Assembly: GCA_035573655.1 (NCBI GenBank)
Contig: DATMAC010000311.1
Coordinates: 1-5,078, forward strand
Source of the DNA: Thermoflexus sp035573655
Lineage (GTDB): Bacteria; Chloroflexota; Anaerolineae; Thermoflexales; Thermoflexaceae
Direction of reading: 5' to 3'
DNA: 5,078 bases
The notes beneath the pieces are model-generated. The model did not search any database. It worked only from the letters and a program-made list of their open reading frames with translations, and had not been told where the DNA came from. Made by a program: the position numbers and the translations under genes. Positions 1 to 4,907 of the stretch are shown here, piece after piece. Every line of letters starts with the position of its first letter. Position 1 is the stretch's first letter.

Positions 1-50
1 CGCGTACGCGGCCCGCCCCGCATAAAGCTCAAAAACAGGCCACTGGTCCC

Positions 51-851
51 TCACCCGATGCGCTCGAAGAACATGATGTATTCGTGCTTGAAGATGTAGA
101 AATTCCCCTTGAGGGCGCGGTAACGCCAGAGGCGGTATTGCCCTCGCTTGCCTCGGTTCTCCTGGATGTCTTTGACACAGAGGCTCTTCAATCGGAACCC
201 ATAACCCAGGACCCGCTCCATCGCCCGGAAGCCCAGAGGGATCCATTCCCCTCGCGCGTATTTGTCCCCGATGACCAGCACCAGGAATCGCCCCGGATCC
301 AGAAGCGGGGCGAAGTTCGCCACCACCCGCTCAAAGGCCTCGTAGAAGTCCTCCTCCGTCGGCGCGTTGGAGAGATCCCGGGGATCCTTGCTGAAGCGGA
401 TGATGTCATGGTAAGGGGGATGCATCATCAGGAGCTGGGCGCCGGAGAACCCCCAACGGGCCATCGTCTCTCGGACCCGTTCCACCGTTGCTGGATCCGT
501 GCTGTCCCCAATCAGGATCTCCGTTCGAACCCCATAAGGGTTCTCCTCCAAACTCAGCAGCTTGCGGGCGCGCTTAACCACTCGAGGGACCAACTCCACC
601 CCGATGGCGAAGCGGCCCAGCCGCTGGGCCTCGATGAGGGTGGTCCCCAAGCCCGCGAAGGGGTCGATGACCAACTCCCCCTGTCGCGTGAACCGCCGCA
701 TCGCCTGGTAGGGGATCTGAGGGACGAAGTTCCCCCAGTATTCAGGGGTGTGCACCCCGTGGTTCGCCCGCGGCCCCAGCAGCCACAAGCTGTCCGTGAT
801 CAGATCCGCATAGGCCTCCCACCGCTCCAGGTCCAGGTCGTTGATCGCCAC
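51..851 (-). CDS. DNA methyltransferase, N6-adenine/N4-cytosine (PF01555-like)
   Basis: Predicted AdoMet-dependent DNA methyltransferase acting on the exocyclic amino group of adenine or cytosine. With the GTG at 849-851 as start it is 266 aa. Residues about 39-54 (WGNFVPQIPYQAMRRF) precede motif I, the AdoMet-binding VIDPFAGLGTT at 61-71. An acidic residue in VELVP (about 86) and GDST (115-118) follow. The catalytic motif IV is HPPYH at 144-148. The C-terminus KHEYIMFFER is typical of these short enzymes. Motif I precedes motif IV, and little room is left for a large target-recognition domain. An open frame continues upstream to 1379, but that part shadows the neighbouring membrane-protein gene. 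The 849-851 GTG has GGAGG 11 nt upstream and gives the N-terminus usual for the family. GTG codons at 891-893, 903-905 or 996-998 are alternatives. No restriction endonuclease is visible in the window; one could lie beyond the left edge. Target base and site are unknown. Confidence 0.88.
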   Translation of the reverse strand: MAINDLDLERWEAYADLITDSLWLLGPRANHGVHTPEYWGNFVPQIPYQAMRRFTRQGELVIDPFAGLGTTLIEAQRLGRFAIGVELVPRVVKRARKLLSLEENPYGVRTEILIGDSTDPATVERVRETMARWGFSGAQLLMMHPPYHDIIRFSKDPRDLSNAPTEEDFYEAFERVVANFAPLLDPGRFLVLVIGDKYARGEWIPLGFRAMERVLGYGFRLKSLCVKDIQENRGKRGQYRLWRYRALKGNFYIFKHEYIMFFERIG

Positions 852-982
852 ACCGATCCTGACCTCCGCAGGCGTCTTCCTGCACGTGACCACATAACCA
901 CCCACCCCCCAGGGGCTCGGGCTCCCCCACCCCGGCGCCTCATAGGTCCTCCCGCGCCGGGCCGGACGCTTCTTGTATTTGT

Positions 983-1012
983 ATGATAGATTACCCACAA
1001 GCCGAAAGGCAA
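983..1012 (-). promoter_or_regulatory. Candidate promoter of the methyltransferase gene
   Basis: On the minus strand TTGCCT (1012-1007) is followed after 18 nt by TATCAT (988-983), a sigma-A-like -35/-10 pair. It lies in an unusually AT-rich patch of an otherwise GC-rich window, just after the stop codon of the membrane-protein gene. A transcript from here would have a leader of about 125 nt before the GTG at 851, which supports that start and separate transcription of the methyltransferase. The -35 matches the consensus at only four of six bases. Confidence 0.35.
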
Positions 1013-1024
1013 ACTGCAAGCTAT

Positions 1025-2227
1025 TTAAGGGATCCGAAACACCCAAGGTCCCCGCCAGCGGCGTGCAGGCTGAGCGGCACCCGGAGACCAGCCCACGAGC
1101 TCCAGGACCTGGAAGACCGCCGGACGCCCACGCGCCAGCTGCGAAGCCGCAAAGAATCGATCCAAGCAGATCTGCTCCCCATGCTGCTGCGGCGGGCTCT
1201 CGAGGATCGGCGCGGTGATCGTGAGCGCCTCTTCCCCTGTGATCTCGCCGGAGGGAGCTAATGGAGAGACCTCGTCCTTCGCCTCCAGCATCAGCTCCGC
1301 ATGCATCGTCCAGCTCAACTGCGGGTCCGGCGGGATGAAGCACACCCGCGCCCGCGCGCCCGAGGGAGCCCATACCCATTGCTCCAAGGTGAGCTCCAGC
1401 CCGTGGGCGACCTCGCTCCGTGGACCGTAACGCTCTGCCTCAGGTTCAACCGGAACGGTGAAATCGAAGGTGAAGCGCCATCCCGCCGCCGGTGTGGGAC
1501 TCTCCACAGGATGCGGCGTGACTGGGACAGAACCCTCCCGCACGGGTCCGGATTCGGGATGGATCTGCATCCAACGGATGCCCGGCGTTGGAGCGGGATA
1601 GGGAACCGCCTGGAACGCTACGTGCAACCGCAGGGAGAGGAACTCCGGTCGGCGGGCGGGCCAGTCCGGCAACCCCCAAGGGTCAAAGCCCACCACGCCG
1701 GCCAGTTCCCCCGGTGGGAGCGACAGCCCGAGGATCTCCGAAGCACCCACCAGACCTTCACCGATCAGGCTTGGGATCGGGCGCCCGGACGCGTCCTCTA
1801 AGGTCAGGACGGGGATCCAGTGAGCGCCGGGGGATTCCGGAAGCCCGCGGACCCGATAGCCGATCAGGATGCGGTTGGCATCCGCATACGCCCGCTCGAC
1901 GATCACCGTCACGCCCTCTCGGGTCTGAGTCAGAGAGAGGGGCTGGAGCTTTCGATCCCGCTCCAAGGGTTGCGTGAGGAAGAAGGCCTCCCACAAATTG
2001 GGAGCGAAAGCCATCCCGAGGAAAACCAACGCCAACAGCAGCCCGGCCGCCATCCATGCCCATTTCCCCCCGATCACCCACCGCCCGCCGTGCGGGGAGG
2101 GCGTGAACAGCCGGGCCTGGAGGGCCGGCCATAAGTCCCGCTCCTCCGGGATCCGCATCCGGGCCAGCCGATCCAGCGCCTCGCGCAACTGCCGCTCTTC
2201 TTCCGGTGTGCCAGGGAACCCGCTCAT
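1025..2227 (-). CDS. Membrane-anchored probable anti-sigma factor, DUF4179-like
   Basis: A 400-aa single-pass membrane protein, the probable regulator of the sigma factor encoded just upstream. Residues 1-54 form a charged, helix-prone cytoplasmic segment (including EERDLWPALQARL). Residues 55-75 are a hydrophobic membrane helix, and residues 76-400 are a large extracytoplasmic part. This contains the stretch VTVIVERAYADANRILIGYRV (about 106-126), which resembles DUF4179-type anti-sigma-associated proteins. The ATG at 2227 overlaps the sigma-factor stop as ATGA, so translation is almost certainly coupled. The open frame runs further upstream, but only as a shadow of the sigma gene. The classical zinc-binding HxxxCxxC anti-sigma motif is absent: the only cysteines, C296 and C354, lie on the external side. 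Family name and topology are read from sequence; sigma inhibition is inferred from gene order. It could instead be a sensor with no direct sigma contact. Confidence 0.78.
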   Translation of the reverse strand: MSGFPGTPEEERQLREALDRLARMRIPEERDLWPALQARLFTPSPHGGRWVIGGKWAWMAAGLLLALVFLGMAFAPNLWEAFFLTQPLERDRKLQPLSLTQTREGVTVIVERAYADANRILIGYRVRGLPESPGAHWIPVLTLEDASGRPIPSLIGEGLVGASEILGLSLPPGELAGVVGFDPWGLPDWPARRPEFLSLRLHVAFQAVPYPAPTPGIRWMQIHPESGPVREGSVPVTPHPVESPTPAAGWRFTFDFTVPVEPEAERYGPRSEVAHGLELTLEQWVWAPSGARARVCFIPPDPQLSWTMHAELMLEAKDEVSPLAPSGEITGEEALTITAPILESPPQQHGEQICLDRFFAASQLARGRPAVFQVLELVGWSPGAAQPARRWRGPWVFRIP

Positions 2228-2769
2228 CGCTCTTCTCCTGTTTTCAGCCAAGCGCGCAACCGCTCCCGAGCCTGATGCAGATGCCACTTCACCGTGCCGA
2301 CCGCACAGCCCAACGCCTCGGCGATCTCCGCCTCGCTCATCGCCTCGTAGTAGCGAAGGGTCAGAACCGCCCGTTGCATCGGCGAGAGGGCCTCCAGGGC
2401 GCGGACCAGCTGCTCCAAGGTTTCCCTTCGATCCCAGCCATCCGCCGGGTCCGACGCGGGATCCGGGCCGCCTTCCTCCACCGGGCCGGATTCCGCCGGC
2501 ACCTCCCGGCCCTCCCGACGGGCCAGGCGCCACGCCTCGTTCGCCACCAGGCGGCGGAACCACGGCCAGAACGGGGCGTCGGGACGGAAGGATTTCCGTT
2601 TCATCCAGGCGCGGATGAAGGCCGCCTGGACGGCGTCCTCCGCCTGCATCGGATCCGGCAGGATGAGGGCGGCGATCCGGAGGGCGCGGCCCTGATACCA
2701 TCGGACCAGCGCGGCCATCCCCTCCGGATCCCCCTGCCGCCACCGCTCGATCGCCTCGCGCTCGTCCAT
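2224..2769 (-). CDS. ECF-type RNA polymerase sigma factor
   Basis: A 181-aa sigma-70-family factor of extracytoplasmic-function type, with only regions 2 and 4. Region 2 spans about residues 15-85 and contains QAEDAVQAAFIRAW, the conserved 2.2 segment, followed by FWPWFRRLVANEAWRLARRE. An acidic, proline-rich linker follows (about 90-115). Region 4 (about 117-172) includes LSPMQRAVLTLRYYEAMSEA and the DNA-binding helix-turn-helix around IAEALGCAVGTVKWHLHQAR. ATG 2767-2769 is preferred; an in-frame TTG at 2776-2778 would add three residues. Neither has a good Shine-Dalgarno sequence. The stop of the preceding secreted-protein gene is only 12 bp upstream, so translation probably depends on coupling to that gene. 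The stop overlaps the start of the membrane protein downstream, the usual sigma/anti-sigma arrangement. The family assignment is secure; the regulon and inducing signal are not visible. Confidence 0.94.
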   Translation of the reverse strand: MDEREAIERWRQGDPEGMAALVRWYQGRALRIAALILPDPMQAEDAVQAAFIRAWMKRKSFRPDAPFWPWFRRLVANEAWRLARREGREVPAESGPVEEGGPDPASDPADGWDRRETLEQLVRALEALSPMQRAVLTLRYYEAMSEAEIAEALGCAVGTVKWHLHQARERLRAWLKTGEER

Positions 2770-2781
2770 CACTCGCAAGGG

Positions 2782-3258
2782 CTAAGGCTGAGCATAGGGG
2801 GGAGGTGTGATCCTGTCAGAGCCATCGGATGAAGAAGGCTCCACGATTGGCTCCACCCAAACAAAAACCTTCCCCTCCCTCTCCTCCATTCGAATACGGA
2901 AAGGATGGACTGGCGGTGACAGGTCGATGGGCTTAAACGGCAACCCCCGCGGCTGATCCCACTCCTTCCAGAGGAACTCCTCGCAGGCCTCCTTGGTAGA
3001 GAAGGCGTGGAAAGTGCCATCCCGCGCGAAGGTGAAGCAGAGAGCGATCCCACGCCGGCGGAGGTCTGCTTCAATTCGGTTGAACTCCTCGGGCTCGTAG
3101 CGCACGCCATCTAAGACCACAGGGACCTGCACCCCCTCCGGGGGATTGCAAGAGGGCGGGGCCTCCGGGGTCGGGGCCGCCCCCAGCCCCAGCAGGGCCC
3201 CCAACATCCCCAGGCCCAGAAGGGCCCTTGGGAACCGCAACAGGGATAGCCCACGCAT
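2782..3258 (-). CDS. Small secreted protein, tandem paralogue A (unknown function)
   Basis: A 158-aa exported protein that I cannot name. ATG 3258 is chosen because GGGAGGTG lies just upstream. Residues 1-28 are a signal peptide with an arginine-bearing n-region and an LLGLGMLGALLGLG core. The mature part begins Pro-rich, then has VVLDGVRYEPEEFNRIEADL (48-67) and a segment ending HAFSTKEACEEFL, with cysteines at 37, 74 and 92. The C-terminal strand-like stretch is VFVWVEPIVEP. The pattern 'DGVRY-PEE-N' followed by 'HAFST-EE-FL' recalls a module I associate with secreted bacterial proteins that can also carry crystallin- or I36-inhibitor-like domains; that link is from memory and tentative. 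It differs from paralogue B (3357-3785) at only 6 of the first 87 residues, and has an extra C-terminal tail (DGSDRITPPPYAQP). The sigma-factor gene follows within 12 bp, so it is probably the first gene of that operon. Confidence 0.85.
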   Translation of the reverse strand: MRGLSLLRFPRALLGLGMLGALLGLGAAPTPEAPPSCNPPEGVQVPVVLDGVRYEPEEFNRIEADLRRRGIALCFTFARDGTFHAFSTKEACEEFLWKEWDQPRGLPFKPIDLSPPVHPFRIRMEEREGKVFVWVEPIVEPSSSDGSDRITPPPYAQP

Positions 3259-3320
3259 CCCACACCTCCCGTGGAAAGATTTTCCACCCAATATACCCAC
3301 CCAGCAGCCTGAAGGTTGGA
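3259..3320 (-). repeat. Conserved leader repeat, copy A
   Basis: This block of about 62 bp directly precedes the start codon of paralogue A and recurs upstream of two other genes (3786-3848 and 4558-4620). Read on the minus strand it runs from TCCAACCTTCAGG through GGGTGGGTATATTGGGTG to the ribosome binding site GGGAGGTG. Compared with the other two copies it has a C for T after AACCTT and T for C in GGCTGCTGG. Its 3' part (AATCTTTCCACGGGAGGTGTG) matches copy C, not copy B. Confidence 0.85.
3290..3317 (-). promoter_or_regulatory. Putative promoter of paralogue A and the sigma/anti-sigma operon
   Basis: On the minus strand AACCTT (3317-3312) and TATATT (3295-3290) are separated by 16 nt. TATATT is one base from the housekeeping -10. 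AACCTT is not a good TTGACA, but carries the AAC core typical of ECF -35 elements. The implied start site leaves a short leader of about 25 nt that contains the ribosome binding site. With no promoter-like gap before the sigma gene, this is the most likely origin of the sigma/anti-sigma transcript. Confidence 0.55.
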
Positions 3321-3337
3321 GGGCATAGCTCAGGCAT

Positions 3338-3369
3338 AAAAAACCGGGGACAAGCGTTACTGATCGCTT
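3338..3369 (-). terminator. Weak terminator-like element after paralogue B
   Basis: Around the stop codon the minus strand reads AAGCG, an 8-nt loop containing the TAA, then CGCTT (3369-3352). After GTCCCCGG a run of six T follows (3343-3338). The stem is only 5 bp and is separated from the T-run by 8 nt, so it departs from a classical intrinsic terminator. It could weakly separate paralogue B from the next promoter. Confidence 0.2.
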
Positions 3370-3785
3370 AAAGAAGGCTCCACGATCGGCTCCACCCAAA
3401 CCATAACCTTCCCGTCCCTCTCCTCTGTTCGAATACGAAAAGGATAGACCGGGGGTGGATAGACCAGTGGCCCTGACAATCCCCATTCCTTCTGAAGGAA
3501 TTCATGGCACCCCTGCAAGTAGTTAGAGAAGGCGTGCAACGTGCCATCTCGGGCTACCGTGAAGCAGAGAACGATCCCACGCCGGCGGAGGTCTGCTTCA
3601 ATTCGGTTGAACTCCTCCGGCTCATAGCGCACGCCATCTAAGACCACGGGGACCTGCACCCCCTCCGGGGGATTGCAAGAAGGCGGGGCCTCCGGGGTCG
3701 AGACTGCCCCCAGCCCCAGCAGGGCCCCCAACATCCCTAGGCCCAGAAGGGCCCTTCGGAACCGCAACAGGGATAGCCCACGCAT
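3357..3785 (-). CDS. Small secreted protein, tandem paralogue B (unknown function)
   Basis: A 142-aa exported protein, sister of paralogue A about 527 bp away. The ATG at 3785 is preceded by GGGAGGTG. The signal peptide (1-28) and residues up to about 87 are nearly identical to A, including VVLDGVRYEPEEFNRIEADL and the cysteines at 37 and 74; a third cysteine is at 93. The middle (88-115, NYLQGCHEFLQKEW and a Pro/Tyr-rich stretch) differs strongly and is shorter than in A. Similarity then resumes at FRIRTEERDGKV-VWVEPIVEPS. It stops at SLSDQ, lacking the extra tail of A. Near-identical DNA in the 5' half and leader points to recent duplication or gene conversion. It has its own leader copy, so it may be transcribed separately. 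Function unknown; export and duplication are the secure statements. Confidence 0.83.
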   Translation of the reverse strand: MRGLSLLRFRRALLGLGMLGALLGLGAVSTPEAPPSCNPPEGVQVPVVLDGVRYEPEEFNRIEADLRRRGIVLCFTVARDGTLHAFSNYLQGCHEFLQKEWGLSGPLVYPPPVYPFRIRTEERDGKVMVWVEPIVEPSLSDQ

Positions 3786-3848
3786 CCCACACCTCCCGCT
3801 AAGATGTTTTCCCACCCAATATACCCACCCAGCGGCCTAAAGGTTGGG
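3786..3848 (-). repeat. Conserved leader repeat, copy B
   Basis: Second copy of the leader, directly upstream of paralogue B. It shares an uninterrupted identical block of 40 bp with copy C (3813-3852 against 4585-4624). It diverges from both other copies between the -10 and the ribosome binding site, where it has GGGAAAACATCTTAGCG before GGAGGTGTGGG. Its promoter-distal end forms one arm of a long inverted repeat (3844-3890). Confidence 0.85.
3818..3845 (-). promoter_or_regulatory. Putative promoter of paralogue B
   Basis: AACCTT (3845-3840), a 16-nt spacer and TATATT (3823-3818) on the minus strand have the same bases and spacing as in the other two leader copies. The first two bases of AACCTT also lie in the arm of the inverted repeat, so hairpin or protein binding there could affect use of this promoter. 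Confidence 0.52.
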
Positions 3849-3890
3849 GGATGGGTGATCCGACGGTCTCGCAGATCACCCATCCCCCAA
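3844..3890 (-). terminator. 17-bp perfect inverted repeat after the crystallin-like gene
   Basis: Arms at 3844-3860 and 3874-3890 are perfect complements (TTGGGGGATGGGTGATC and its reverse complement) around a 13-nt loop. The element begins 10 bp after the stop of the crystallin-like gene, the usual place for a terminator or a 3'-end mRNA-protecting hairpin. On the minus strand it is followed by CCTTTAGG, not a real U-tract. The T5 run lies before the stem instead. It is therefore either a non-canonical terminator, an mRNA stabiliser, or a DNA site for a dimeric regulator beside promoter B. Confidence 0.5.
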
Positions 3891-3900
3891 AAAGGGACCC

Positions 3901-4557
3901 TCATCGATAGGCAATCTTCCAGGAGCTTACCGCGTCGTTGAGCGCGTAAAACGTGGAACAGTCGGGGCCACACGCGTAAGAGGGGCCGCTGTAGTCGTAA
4001 AGGTCGTAAACCGTGATGAGATTGCACGTCGAGAAACCCTTCCCTGACGCAAAGCGATTGTCCACCCCGTCTTCCGCCAGGTTCGGCCGCCCATAGCTGT
4101 ATCCGGCCGAGCACGGGTACTGGCCGTAGTACTCGATGAGCGGCGTTGTGTAATCCGGCGCGTCATAGAAACGCGCGATCAAATACAGCGACTCGAGCGA
4201 TTGACCCTCCACCGCTTCGATCCGGCCCCGTCCGCACACGGGCTTCGTGGATCCCCCGCCATGCTCCAGTGGCTTCACCACCACCACGCATCGATACTCG
4301 GGTGAATCGCTGGGACCCTGTACAATGGGGCTGGGCCCTGTCGGCTTCGGCTCCGAAACAACCAGCTCCTCCGGGCTCAACGGCTCAAGGATCTTCTGGG
4401 GGATCGCACCCATCTCTTCCGAGAGTCGGACGGCGATCAGCCCCGGCGGGCCTTCCAGCAAGCCCGGTTGAGCCAAGGCAACGCTGCCCACCAGCAGGCC
4501 CCCTACCAGGACGATGGCCCCCACCAGCCACCACTTGAACGAAATCCGCTTCCACAT
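3901..4557 (-). CDS. Secreted beta/gamma-crystallin-like protein
   Basis: A 218-aa exported protein. ATG 4557 has GGGAGGTG just upstream; an in-frame ATG at 4587 falls inside the promoter and is unlikely. Residues 1-29 are a signal peptide ending VALA before Q30. A Pro/Glu-rich linker (31-85) follows. From about C90 the protein is Cys-, Tyr- and Gly-rich, with six cysteines (90, 108, 149, 178, 196, 200) suited to disulfides outside the cell. The second Greek-key motif is well formed: YDLYDYSG (184-191) fits YxxxxYxG, and NDAVSS (207-212) fits the calcium-binding [ND][ND]xx[ST]S. An earlier copy is degenerate: YDAPDYTT (131-138) and DNRFAS (166-171). This suggests a beta/gamma-crystallin or I36 metalloprotease-inhibitor fold. 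Calcium binding, adhesion or protease inhibition are possible roles, none proven. It has its own leader copy and is followed by a strong hairpin. Confidence 0.82.
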   Translation of the reverse strand: MWKRISFKWWLVGAIVLVGGLLVGSVALAQPGLLEGPPGLIAVRLSEEMGAIPQKILEPLSPEELVVSEPKPTGPSPIVQGPSDSPEYRCVVVVKPLEHGGGSTKPVCGRGRIEAVEGQSLESLYLIARFYDAPDYTTPLIEYYGQYPCSAGYSYGRPNLAEDGVDNRFASGKGFSTCNLITVYDLYDYSGPSYACGPDCSTFYALNDAVSSWKIAYR

Positions 4558-4620
4558 CGCACACCTCCCGTGGAAAGATTTTTTCACCCAATATACCCAC
4601 CCAGCGGCCTAAAGGTTGGG
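4558..4620 (-). repeat. Conserved leader repeat, copy C
   Basis: Third copy of the leader, upstream of the crystallin-like gene, whose coding sequence is unrelated to that of the two paralogues. The upstream part is identical to copy B, while the region from AATCTTTCCACGGGAGGTGTG matches copy A. A coding-independent repeat of this kind argues for a functional regulatory unit or for recombination at this site. Confidence 0.85.
4590..4617 (-). promoter_or_regulatory. Putative promoter of the crystallin-like gene
   Basis: AACCTT (4617-4612), a 16-nt spacer and TATATT (4595-4590) on the minus strand. Initiation about 7 nt after the -10 would give a leader of about 26 nt carrying GGGAGGTG, which fits the chosen ATG at 4557. 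No other AT-rich promoter candidate is apparent upstream. Confidence 0.55.
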
Positions 4621-4624
4621 GGAT

Positions 4625-4907
4625 AGGCAAACCCAACGATCCCATGGATCGTAAGACCCGCGGAACGACTCCTACAGGGTATTGGGGAATAAGTGCCCAA
4701 TGGGAGGCAGGAGAGGGCTGGAAAGGCTCTGCCGTTGGGGATGGGAACCGACGGGCGTTCGGCAATGCGAGGGCAGAAAAACCTAAGCCGAGTAAGACGT
4801 TAGCAAATCTAAGGACGATGGCTCATCGTCCTCTTGGGTTTGCGGGGCCCAGGAGGGGATGGCCGGGGGCTTCCATAACATCAGACCATCCTCCCGTCGC
4901 CCTCACT
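4625..4907. other. Region without a convincing gene
   Basis: About 280 bp between the partial OB-fold gene and the crystallin-like gene. It holds a 7-bp hairpin ACGATCC-CAT-GGATCGT (4636-4652), a 6-bp inverted repeat ATTGGG/CCCAAT with a 9-nt loop (4681-4701), and a stronger hairpin listed separately. Open frames here on both strands have poor composition and no supporting motif. One 32-codon minus-strand frame (4783-4881) has a GGGAGG 8 nt before its ATG, but uses leucine codons that are rare in the neighbouring genes. Confidence 0.5.
4812..4832 (-). terminator. Candidate terminator of the right-edge gene
   Basis: A perfect 9-bp inverted repeat (AGGACGATG at 4812-4820 and its complement at 4824-4832) encloses a 3-nt loop. 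It lies about 75 bp downstream of the stop of the right-edge gene on the minus strand. The stem is followed by TAGATTTGC, only a weak T-rich tail, so termination is plausible but not certain. Confidence 0.4.

Noticed and set aside
31..50. Possible terminator after the methyltransferase (T5 run at 35-31 on the minus strand)
   Set aside because: The only stem before the T-run is CAG/CTG of 3 bp, too weak to call.
852..1379. Long N-terminal extension of the methyltransferase frame
   Set aside because: Most of it (1025-1379) overlaps the membrane-protein gene in another frame, and 852-1024 encodes a low-complexity Arg/Gly/Pro-rich stretch containing the promoter-like patch.
1446..1679. Minus-strand 77-codon frame and the long plus-strand frames over 84-986, 1301-2134 and 1974-2832
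   Set aside because: They run through strong genes in other frames and are Arg/Pro/Gly-rich shadows caused by high GC, with no motif support.
2228..2743. N-terminal extension of the 400-aa membrane protein
   Set aside because: It is a frame shadow of the sigma-factor gene, rich in Gly, Arg and Pro. The ATGA overlap at 2224-2227 gives a natural start.
3259..3486. N-terminal extension of paralogue A
   Set aside because: It would translate the promoter and ribosome binding site and overlap paralogue B. The conserved GGGAGGTG places the start at 3258.
4667..4710. Resemblance to part of 16S rRNA (GACTCCTAC, TGGGGAATA, CAATGGG)
   Set aside because: The words occur without the intervening conserved 16S sequence or flanking helices, so this is coincidence in a GC-rich intergenic region.
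4783..4881. 32-codon minus-strand frame with GGGAGG 8 nt upstream of ATG
   Set aside because: It uses TTA, TTG and CTA leucine codons unlike neighbouring genes, spans the hairpin at 4812-4832, and has no recognisable pattern. The Shine-Dalgarno spacing is good, so it is not fully excluded.
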